DNA of 64,000 bases. Source: Hydractinia symbiolongicarpus (taxonomy: Eukaryota > Cnidaria > Hydrozoa > Anthoathecata > Hydractiniidae). Made by a program: the position numbers and the translations under genes. Positions within the stretch are counted from its first letter, which is position 1. Each line of letters begins with the position of its first letter. The DNA lies in NCBI RefSeq assembly GCF_029227915.1, contig NC_079880.1:6326001-6390000 (forward strand), written 5' to 3'. A model generated the notes under the pieces. It was not told the origin of the DNA. It saw only the letters and a program-made list of their open reading frames with translations, and made no database searches. Of this stretch, positions 51,060 to 61,600 are shown piece by piece.

Positions 51060-52960
51060 AAACCTGCGATTTCCCGTAAATCCTGGACTCGGCCCGTATA
51101 GTCCAAAGTATACAAAGAAAGTACCCAGGGAGTAAACTCATTTCCCAAACGATTTTTTAAATTATTATTTCACCACTAAAACGCATGAGACTTGTAGTTT
51201 TCAAGAATGTTTTCATTTTTGATGAGACGCTGAATAAAAGCAGTTTAATCGCCGGCAAACGAAAACCCGCGATTTCCCGTAAATCCCGGGCTTGGCACGT
51301 ATAGTCGAATGTATACAAAGAAAGTACCCTGTGAGTAAACTCATTTCCAGAACGATTTTTTAAATTATTTTTTCATCACTAAAACGCATAAGACTTGTAG
51401 TTTTTAAAAATGTTTTCATTTTTGATGAGACGCTGAATAAAAGAAGTTTAATCGCCGGCAAACGAAAACCCGCGATTTCCCGTAAATCCCGGCTTGGCCC
51501 GTATAGTCAAAAGTATACAAAGAAAGTACCCAGGAAGTAAACTCATTTCCCGAACGATTTTTTAAATTATTTTTTCACCACTAAAACGCATGAGACTTGT
51601 AGTTTTCAAAAATGTTTTCATTTTTGATGAGACACTGAAAAAAAGCAGTTTAATCGCCGGCAAACGAAAACCCGCCATTTCCCGTAAACCCTGGACTCGG
51701 CCCGTATAGTCAAAAGTATACAAAGAAACTACCCAGGGAGTAAACTCATTTCCAGAACGATTTTTTAAATTATTTTTTCACCACTAAAACGCATAAGACT
51801 TGTAGTTTTTAAAAATGTTTTCATTTTTGATGAGACGCTGAATAAAAGAAGTTTAATCGCCGGCAAACGAAAACCCGCGATTTCCCATAAATCCTGGGCT
51901 TGGCCCGTATAGTCAAAAGTATACAAAGAAAGTACCCAGGGAGTAAACTCCTTTCCCGAACGATTTTTTAAATTACTTTTTCACCACTAAAACGAAAACC
52001 TGCGATTTCCCGTAAATCCTAGACTCGGCCCGTATAGTCCAAAGTATACAAAGAAAGTACCCAGGGAGTAAACTCATTTCCCAAACGATTTTTTAAATTA
52101 TTATTTCACCACTAAAACGCATGAGACTTGTAGTTTTCAAGAATGTTTTCATTTTTGATGAGACGCTGAATAAAAGCAGTTTAATCGCCGGCAAACGAAA
52201 ACCCGCGATTTCCCGTAAATCCCGGGCTTGGCACGTATAGTCGAATGTATACAAAGAAAGTACCCTGTGAGTACACTCATTTCCAGAACGATTTTTTAAA
52301 TTATTTTTTCATCACTAAAACGCATAAGACTTGTAGTTTTTAAAAATGTTTTCATTTTTGATGAGACGCTGAATAAAAGAAGTTTAATCGCCGGCAAACG
52401 AAAACCCGCGATTTCCCGTAAATCCCGGCTTGGCCCGTATAGTCAAAAGTATACAAAGAAAGTACCCAGGAAGTAAACTCATTTCCCGAACGATTTTTTA
52501 AATTATTTTTTCACCACTAAAACGCATGAGACTTGTAGTTTTCAAAAATGTTTTCATTTTTGATGAGACACTGAAAAAAAGCAGTTTAATCGCCGGCAAA
52601 CGAAAACCTGCGATTTCCCTAAATCCCGGACTCGGCCCGTATAGTCAAAATTATACAAAGAAAGTACCCAGGGAGTAAACTCATTTTCCGAACGATTTTT
52701 TAAATTATTTTTTCACCACTAAAACGCATGAGACTTGTAGTTTTCAAAAATGTTTTCATTTTTGATGACACGCTGAATAAAAGCAGTTTAATCGCCGGCA
52801 AACGAAAACCTGCGATTTCCCGTAAATCCCGGACTCGGCCCGTATAGTCAAAAGTATACAAAGAAAGTACCCAGGGAGTAAACTCATTTCCAGAACGATT
52901 TTTTAAATTATTTTTTCACCACTAAAACGCATAAGACTTGTAGTTTTTAAAAATGTTTTC
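51060..52960 (+). repeat. 5-monomer duplication containing a truncated monomer
   Basis: The group CAAGAATG/GGCTTGGCACG, then CCCTGTGAG/TCATCACTAA, then CAGGAAG, then GAGACACTGAAAAAAAGCAG occurs twice, marked by TAGTCGAATG at 51302 and 52238. The offset of 936 equals five monomers less the 78-bp deletion in the truncated copy between them and one more base. The first GAAAAAAAGCAG monomer carries a foreign-looking patch (CCCGCCATTTCCCGTAAACC at about 51670) absent from the second. Confidence 0.82.
51919..52043 (+). repeat. Truncated 125-bp monomer (78-bp internal deletion)
   Basis: The sequence runs from CACCACTAAAACG straight into AAAACCTGCG, so p78-155 is missing. The joint at 51990-51994 is AAACG, present at both deletion ends in an intact monomer (p73-77 and p151-155). 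A deletion between short direct repeats explains it. The copy lacks the inverted-repeat element and is the only strongly shortened monomer I found. Confidence 0.93.
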
Positions 52961-53180
52961 ATTTTTGATGAGACGCTGAATAAAAGAAGTTTAATCGCCG
53001 GCAAACGAAAACCCGCGATTTCCCGTAAATCCTGGGCTTGGCTCGTATAGTCAAAAGTATACAGAGAAAGTATCCAGGGAGTAAACTCATTTCCCGAACG
53101 ATTTTTTAAATTACTTTTTCACCACTAAAACGCATGAGACTTGTAGTTTTCAAAAATGTTTTCATTTTTGATGAGACGCT

Positions 53181-54866
53181 GAAAAAAAGCAGTTTAATCG
53201 CCGGCAAACGAAAACCTGCAATTTCCCTAAATCCCGGACTCGGCCCGTATAGTCAAAAGTATACAAAGAAAGTACCCAGGGAGTAAACTCATTTCCAGAA
53301 CGATTTTTTAAATTATTTTTTCACCACTAAAACGACTTGTAGTTTTTAAAAATGTTTTCATTTTTGATGAGACGCTGAATAAAAGAAGTTTAATCGCCGG
53401 CAAACGAAAACCCGCGATTTCCCGTAAATCCTGGGCTTGGCCCGTATAGTCAAAAGTATACAAAGAAAGTACCCAGGGAGTAAACTCATTTCCCGAACGA
53501 TTTTTTAAATTACTTTTTCACCACTAAAACGCATGAGACTTGTAGTTTTCGAAAATGTTTTCATTTTTGATGAGACGCTGAAAAAAAGCAGTTTAATCGC
53601 CGGCAAACGAAAACCTGCAATTTCCCTAAATCCCGGACTCGGCCCGTATAGTCAAAAGTATACAAAGAAAGTACCCAGGGAGTAAACTCATTTCCAGAAC
53701 GATTTTTTAAATTATTTTTTCACCACTAAAACGCATAAGACTTGTAGTTTTTAAAAATGTTTTCATTTTTGATGAGACGCTGAATAAAAGAAGTTTAATC
53801 GCCGGCAAACGAAAACCCGCGATTTCCCGTAAATCCCGGCTTGGCCCGTATAGTCAAAAGTATACAATGAAAGTACCCAGGGAGTAAACTCATTTCCCGA
53901 ACAATTTTTTAAATTATTTTTTCACCAATAAAACGCATGAGACTTGTAGTTTTCAAAAATGTTTTCATTTTTGATGAGACGCTGAAAAAAAGCAGTTTAA
54001 TCGCCGGCAAACGAAAACCTGCAATTTCCCTAAATCCCGGACTCGGCCCGTATAGTCAAAAGTATACAAAGAAAGTACCCAGGGAGTAAACTCATTTCCA
54101 GAACGATTTTTTAAATTATTTTTTCACCACTAAAACGACTTGTAGTTTTTAAAAATGTTTTCATTTTTGATGAGACGCTGAATAAAAGAAGTTTAATCGC
54201 TGGCAAACGAAAACCCGCGATTTCCCGTAAATCCTGGGCTTGGCCCGTATAGTCAAAAGTATACAAAGAAAGTACCCAGGGAGTAAACTCATTTCCCGAA
54301 CGATTTTTTAAATTACTTTTTCACCACTAAAACGCATGAGACTTGTAGTTTTCAAAAATGTTTTCATTTTTGATGAGACGCTGAAAAAAAGCAGTTTAAT
54401 CGCCGGCAAACGAAAACCTGCAATTTCCCTAAATCCCGGACTCGGCCCGTATAGTCAAAAGTATACAAAGAAAGTACCCAGGGAGTAAACTCATTTCCAG
54501 AACGATTTTTTAAATTATTTTTTCACCACTAAAACGCATAAGACTTGTAGTTTTTAAAAATGTTTTCATTTTTGATGAGACGCTGAATAAAAGAAGTTTA
54601 ATCGCCGGCAAACGAAAACCCGCGATTTCCCGTAAATCCCGGCTTGGCCCGTATAGTCAAAAGTATACAAAGAAAGTACCCAGGGAGTAAACTCATTTCC
54701 CGAACAATTTTTTAAATTACTTTTTCACCACTAAAACGCATGAGACTTGTAGTTTTTAAAAATTTTTTCATTTTTGATGAGACGCTGAATAAAAGAAGTT
54801 TAATCGCCGGCAAACGAAAACCTGCGATTTCCCGTAAATCCTGGACTCGGCCCGTATAGTCAAAAG
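53181..54866 (+). repeat. 4-monomer HOR built from dimers (803 bp), two copies
   Basis: GCTGAAAAAAAGCAG monomers with CCTGCAATTTCCCTAAATCC alternate with CCAGAACG monomers. The GAAAAAAAG mark is at 53181, 53580, 53984 and 54383, spacings 399, 404 and 399. The shorter spacings carry a 6-bp loss: TAAAACG is joined directly to ACTTGTAG at 53334 and 54137, where other copies have CATAAG between. The shared deletion 803 bp apart proves duplication of the four-monomer block. Confidence 0.88.
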
Positions 54867-54954
54867 TATACAAAGAAAGTACCCAGGGAGTAAACTCATT
54901 TCCCAAACGATTTTTTAAATTATTATTTCACCACTAAAACGCATGAGACTTGTA

Positions 54955-57900
54955 GTTTTCAAAAATGTTTTCATTTTTGATGAGACGCTTAATAAAAGAG
55001 GTTTAATCGCCGGCAAACGAAATCCCGCGTTTTCCCGTAAATCCGGGGCTTGGCCCGTATAGTCGAATGTATACAAAGAAAGTACCCAGGGAGTAAACTC
55101 ATTTCCAGAACGATTTTTTAAATTATTTTTTCACCACTAAAACGCATGAGACTTGTAGTTTTCAAAAATGTTTTCATTTTTGATTAGACGCTTAATGAAA
55201 GAGGTTTAATCGCCGGAAAATGAAAACCCGCGATTTCCCGTAAATCCCGGGCTTGGCCCGTATATTCGAATGTATACAAAGAAAGTACCCTGTGAGTAAA
55301 CTTATTTCCAGAACGATTTTTTAAATTATTTTTTCACCACTAAAACGCATAAGACTTGTAGTTTTTAAAAATGTTTTCATTTTTGATGAGACGCTGAATA
55401 AAAGCAGTTTAATCGCCGGCAAACGAAAACCCGCGATTTCCCGTAAATCCCGGGCTTGGCACGTATAGTCGAATGTATACAAAGAAAGTACCCTGTGAGT
55501 AAACTCATTTCCAGAACGATTTTTTAAATTATTTTTTCATCACTAAAACGCATAAGACTTGTAGTTTTTAAAAATGTTTTCATTTTTGATGAGACGCTGA
55601 ATAAAAGAAGTTTAATCGCCGGCAAACGAAAACCCGCGATTTCCCGTAAATCCCGGCTTGGCCCGTATAGTCAAAAGTATACAAAGAAAGTACCCAGGAA
55701 GTAAACTCATTTCCCGAACGATTTTTTAAATTATTTTTTCACCACTAAAACGCATGAGACTTGTAGTTTTCAAAAATGTTTTCATTTTTGATGAGACGCT
55801 GAAAAAAAGCAGTTTAATCGCCGGCAAACGAAAACCTGCGATTTCCCTAAATCCCGGACTCGGCCCGTATAGTCAAAAGTATACAAAGAAAGTACCCAGG
55901 GAGTAAACTCATTTCCCGAACGATTTTTTAAATTATTTTTTCACAACTAAAACGCATGAGACTTGTAGTTTTCAAAAATGTTTTCATTTTTGATGACACG
56001 CTGAATAAAAGCAGTTTAATCGCCGGCAAACGAAAACCTGCGATTTCCCGTAAATCCCGGACTCGGCCCGTATAGTCAAAAGTATACAAAGAAAGTACCC
56101 AGGGAGTAAACTCATTTTCAGAACGATTTTTTAAATTATTTTTTCACCACTAAAACGCATAAGACTTGTAGTTTTTAAAAATGTTTTCATTTTTGATGAG
56201 ACGCTGAATAAAAGAAGTTTAATCGCCGGCAAACGAAAACCCGCGATTTCCCGTAAATCCTGGCTTGGCCCGTATAGTCAAAAGTATACAAAGAAAGTAC
56301 CCAGGGAGTAAACTTATTTCCTGAACAATTTTTTAAATTATTTTTTCACCACTAAAACGCATGAGACTTGTAGTTTTCAAAAATGTTTTCATTTTTGATG
56401 AGACGCTGAATAAAAGAAGTTTAATCGCCGGCAAACGAAAACCAGCTATTTCCCGTAAATCCCGGGCTCGGCACGTATAGTCGAATGTATACAAAGAAAG
56501 TACCCTGTGAGTAAACTCATTTCCAGAACGATTTTTTAAATTATTTTTTCACCACTAAAACGCATAAGACTTGTAGTTTTCAAAAATGTTTTCATTTTTG
56601 ATGAGACGCTTAATAAAAGAGGTTTAATCGCCGGCAAACGAAATCCCGCGTTTTCCCGTAAATCCGGGGCTTGGCCCGTATAGTCGAATGTATACAAAGA
56701 AAGTACCCAGGGAGTAAACTCATTTCCCGAACGATTTTTTAAATTTTTTTTTTACCACTAAAACGCATGAGACTTGTAGTTTTCAAAAATGTTTTCATTT
56801 TTGATTAGACGCTTAATGAAAGAGGTTTAATCGCCGGAAAATGAAAACCCGCGATTTCCCGTAAATCCCGGGCTCGGCACGTATAGTCGAATGTATACAA
56901 AGAAAGTACCCTGTGAGTAAACTCATTTCCAGAACGATTTTTTAAATTATTTTTTCACCACTAAAACGCATAAGACTTGTAGTTTTCAAAAATGTTTTCA
57001 TTTTTGATGAGACGCTTAATAAAAGAGGTTTAATCGCCGGCAAACGAAATCCCGCGTTTTCCCGTAAATCCGGGGCTTGGCCCGTATAGTCGAATGTATA
57101 CAAAGAAAGTACCCAGGGAGTAAACTCATTTCCCGAACGATTTTTTAAATTTTTTTTTCACCACTAAAACGCATGAGACTTGTAGTTTTCAAAAATGTTT
57201 TCATTTTTGATTAGACGCTTAATGAAAGAGGTTTAATCGCCGGAAAATGAAAACCCGCGATTTCCCGTAAATCCCGGGCTTGGCCCGTATATTCGAATGT
57301 ATACAAAGAAAGTACCCTGTGAGTAAACTTATTTCCAGAACGATTTTTTAAATTATTTTTTCACCACTAAAACGCATAAGACTTGTAGTTTTTAAAAATG
57401 TTTTCATTTTTGATGAGACGCTGAATAAAAGCAGTTTAATCGCCGGCAAACGAAAACCCGCGATTTCCCGTAAATCCCGGGCTTGGCACGTATAGTCGAA
57501 TGTATACAAAGAAAGTACCCTGTGAGTAAACTCATTTCCAGAACGATTTTTTAAATTATTTTTTCATCACTAAAACGCATAAGACTTGTAGTTTTTAAAA
57601 ATGTTTTCATTTTTGATGAGACGCTGAATAAAAGAAGTTTAATCGCCGGCAAACGAAAACCCGCGATTTCCCGTAAATCCCGGCTTGGCCCGTATAGTCA
57701 AAAGTATACAAAGAAAGTACCCAGGAAGTAAACTCATTTCCCGAACGATTTTTTAAATTATTTTTTCACCACTAAAACGCATGAGACTTGTAGTTTTCAA
57801 AAATGTTTTCATTTTTGATGAGACGCTGAAAAAAAGCAGTTTAATCGCCGGCAAACGAAAACCTGCGATTTCCCTAAATCCCGGACTCGGCCCGTATAGT

Positions 57901-58695
57901 CAAAAGTATACAAAGAAAGTACCCAGGGAGTAAACTCATTTCCCGAACGATTTTTTAAATTATTTTTTCACAACTAAAACGCATGAGACTTGTAGTTTTC
58001 AAAAATGTTTTCATTTTTGATGAGACGCTGAAAAAAAGCAGTTTAATCGCCGGCAAACGAAAACCTGCGATTTCCCTAAATCCCGGACTCGGCCCGTATA
58101 GTCAAAAGTATACAAAGAAAGTACCCAGGGAGTAAACTCATTTCCCGAACGATTTTTTAAATTATTTTTTCACAACTAAAACGCATGAGACTTGTAGTTT
58201 TCAAAAATGTTTTCATTTTTGATGACACGCTGAATAAAAGCAGTTTAATCGCCGGCAAACGAAAACCTGCGATTTCCCGTAAATCCCGGACTCGGCCCGT
58301 ATAGTCAAAAGTATACAAAGAAAGTACCCAGGGAGTAAACTCATTTTCAGAACGATTTTTTAAATTATTTTTTCACCACTAAAACGCATAAGACTTGTAG
58401 TTTTTAAAAATGTTTTCATTTTTGATGAGACGCTGAATAAAAGAAGTTTAATCGCCGGCAAACGAAAACCCGCGATTTCCCGTAAATCCTGGCTTGGCCC
58501 GTATAGTCAAAAGTATACAAAGAAAGTACCCAGGGAGTAAACTTATTTCCTGAACAATTTTTTAAATTATTTTTTCACCACTAAAACGCATGAGACTTGT
58601 AGTTTTCAAAAATGTTTTCATTTTTGATGAGACGCTGAATAAAAGAAGTTTAATCGCCGGCAAACGAAAACCAGCTATTTCCCGTAAATCCCGGG
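54955..58695 (+). repeat. 10-monomer HOR, two copies, the second with an extra monomer
   Basis: The stretch 54955-56466 recurs as 56982-58695. Marks are GCTTAATAAAAG at 54987 and 57014, GATTAG at 55182 and 57209 and CAGGAAG at 55695 and 57722, all 2027 bp apart. After about 57900 the offset becomes 2229, because a CACAACTAAAACGC/GAAAAAAAGCAG monomer of 202 bp (GTATAC at 57906 and 58108) was added. The rare CCAGCTATTTCCC lies at 56442 and 58671. Confidence 0.88.
56461..57272 (+). repeat. Dimer duplication inside the 10-monomer region (406 bp)
   Basis: A two-monomer block starting with CCCGGGCTCGGCACG at 56461 is repeated from 56867. Each block has a CATAAG/GCTTAATAAAAGAGG/CCCGCGTTTTCCCG monomer followed by a GATTAG/GGAAAATGAAAACC monomer (GATTAG at 56803 and 57209). 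Confidence 0.83.
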
Positions 58696-61600
58696 CTTGG
58701 CCCGTATAGTCAAAAGTATACAAAGAAAGTACCCAGGGAGTAAACTCATTTCCCGAACGATTTTTTAAATTACTTTTTCACCACTAAAACGCTTGAGACT
58801 TGTAGTTTTTAAAAATGTTTTCATTTTTGATGAGACGCTGAATAAAAGAAGTTTAATCGCCGGCAAACGAAAACCTGCGATTTCCCGTAAATCCTGGACT
58901 ATGCTCGTATAGTCAAAAGTATACAAAGAAAGTACCCAGGGAGTAAACTCCTTTCCCAAACGATTTTTTAAATTATTATTTCACCACTAAAACGCATGAG
59001 ACTTGTAGTTTTCAAGAATGTTTTCATTTTTGATGAGACGCTGAATAAAAGCAGTTTAATCGCCGGCAAACGAAAACCCGCGATTTCCCGTAAATCCCGG
59101 GCTTGGCACGTATAGTCGAATGTATACAAAGAAAGTACCCTGTGAGTAAACTCATTTCCAGAACGATTTTTTAAATTATTTTCTCACCACTAAAACGCAT
59201 AAGACTTGTAGTTTTTAAAAATATTTTCATATTTGATGGGAAGCTGAATAAAAGAAGTTTAATCGCCGGCAAACGAAAACCCGCGATTTCCCGTAAATCC
59301 CGGGCTTGGCCGTATAGTCAAAAGTATACAAAGAAAGTACCCAGGGCGTAAACTCATTTTCCAAACGATTTTTTAAATTACTTTTTCACCACTAAAACGC
59401 ATGAGACTTGTAGTTTTCAAAAATGTTTTCATTTTTGATGAGACTCTGAAAAAAAGCAGTTTAATCGCCGGCAAACGAAAACCTGCGATTTCCCTAAATC
59501 TCGGACTCGGCCCGTATAGTCAAAGCTATACAAAGAAAGTACCCAGGGAGTAAACTCATTTCCAGAACGATTTTTTAAATTATTTTTTCACCACTAAAAC
59601 GCATAAGACTTGTAGTTTTTAAAAGTGTTTTCATTTTTGATGAGACGCTGAATAAAAGAAGTTTAATCGCCGGCAAACGAAAACCCGCAATTTCCCGTAA
59701 ATCCCGGGCTTGGCGCGTATAGTCAAAAGTATACAAAGAAAGTAACCAGGGAGTAAACTCATTTCCCGAACGATTTTTTATATTATTTTTTTACCACTAA
59801 ACGCATGAGACTTGTAGTTTTTAAAAATATTTTCATATTTGATGGGACGCTGAATAAAAGAAGTTTAATCGCCGGCAAACGAAAACCCGCGATTTCCAGT
59901 AAATCCCGGGCTTGGCACGTATAGTCGAATGTATACAAAAAAAAGTACCCAGGGAGTAAACTCATTTCCCGAACGATTTTTTAAATTATTTTTTCACCAC
60001 TAAAACGCATGAGACTTGTAGTTTTTAAAAATGTTTTCATTTTTGATGAGACGTTGAATAAATGAAGTTTAATCGCTGGCAAACGAAAACCTGCGATTTC
60101 CCTAAATCCTGGACTCGGCCCGTATAGTCAAAAGTTTACAAAGAAAGTACCCAGGGAGTAAACTCATTTCCCGAACGATTTTTTAAATTATTTTTTCACC
60201 ACTAAAACGCATGAGACTTGTAGTTTTCAAAAATGTTTTCATTTTTGATGACACGCTGAATAAAAGCAGTTTAATCGCCGGCAAACGAAAACCTGCGATT
60301 TCCCGTAAATCCCGGACTCGGCCCGTATAGTCAAAAGTATACAAAGAAAGTACCCAGGGAGTAAACTCATTTCCAGAACGAATTTTTAAATTATTTTTTC
60401 ACCACTAAAACGCATAAGACTTGTAGTTTTTAAAAATGTTTTCATTTTTGATGAGACGCTGAATGAAAGAAGTTTAATCACCGGCAAACAAAAACCCACG
60501 ATTTCCCGTAAATCCTGGGCTTGGCCCGTATAGTCAAAAGTATACAAAGAAAGTACCCAGGGAGTAAACTCATTTCCCGAACGATTTTTTAAATTACTTT
60601 TTCACCACTAAAACGCATGAGACTTGTAGTTTTCAAAAATGTTTTCATTTTTGATGAGACGCTGAAAAAAAGCAGTTTAATCGCCGGCAAACGAAAACCT
60701 GCAATTTCCCTAAATCCCGGACTCGGCCCGTATAGTCAAAAGTATACAAAGAAAGTACCCAGGGAGTAAACTCGTTTCCAGAACGATTTTTTAAATTATT
60801 TTTTCACCACTAAAACGCATAAGACATGTAGTTTTTAAAAATGTTTTCATTTTTGATGAGACGCTGAATAAAAGAAGTTTAATCGCCGGCAAACGAAAAC
60901 CCGCGATTTCCCGTAAATCCCGGCTTGGCCCGTATAGTCAAAAGTATACAAAGAAAGTACCCAGGGAGTAAACTCATTTCCTGAACAATTTTTTAAATTA
61001 TTTTTTCACCACTAAAACGCATGAGACTTGTAGTTTTCAAAAATGTTTTCATTTTTGATGAGACGCTGAATAAAAGAAGTTTAATCGCCGGCAAACGAAA
61101 ACCCGCGATTTCCCGTAAATCCCGGGCTTGGCCCGTATAGTCAAAAGTATACAAAGAAAGTAACCAGGGAGTAAACTCATTTCCCGAACGATTTTTTATA
61201 TTATTTTTTTACCACTAAACGCATGAGACTTGTAGTTTTTAAAAATATTTTCATATTTGATGGGACGCTGAATAAAAGAAGTTTAATCGCCGGCAAACGA
61301 AAACCCGCGATTTCCCGTAAATCCCGGGCTTGGCACGTATAGTCGAATGTATACAAAAAAAAGTACCCAGGGAGTAAACTCATTTCCCGAACGATTTTTT
61401 AAATTATTTTTTCACCACTAAAACGCATGAGACTTGTAGTTTTTAAAAATGTTTTCATTTTTGATGAGACGTTGAATAAATGAAGTTTAATCGCTGGCAA
61501 ACAAAAACCTGCGATTTCCCTAAATCCCGGACTCGGCCCGTATAGTCAAAAGTATACAAAGAAAGTAACCAGGGAGTAAACTCATTTCCCGAACGATTTT

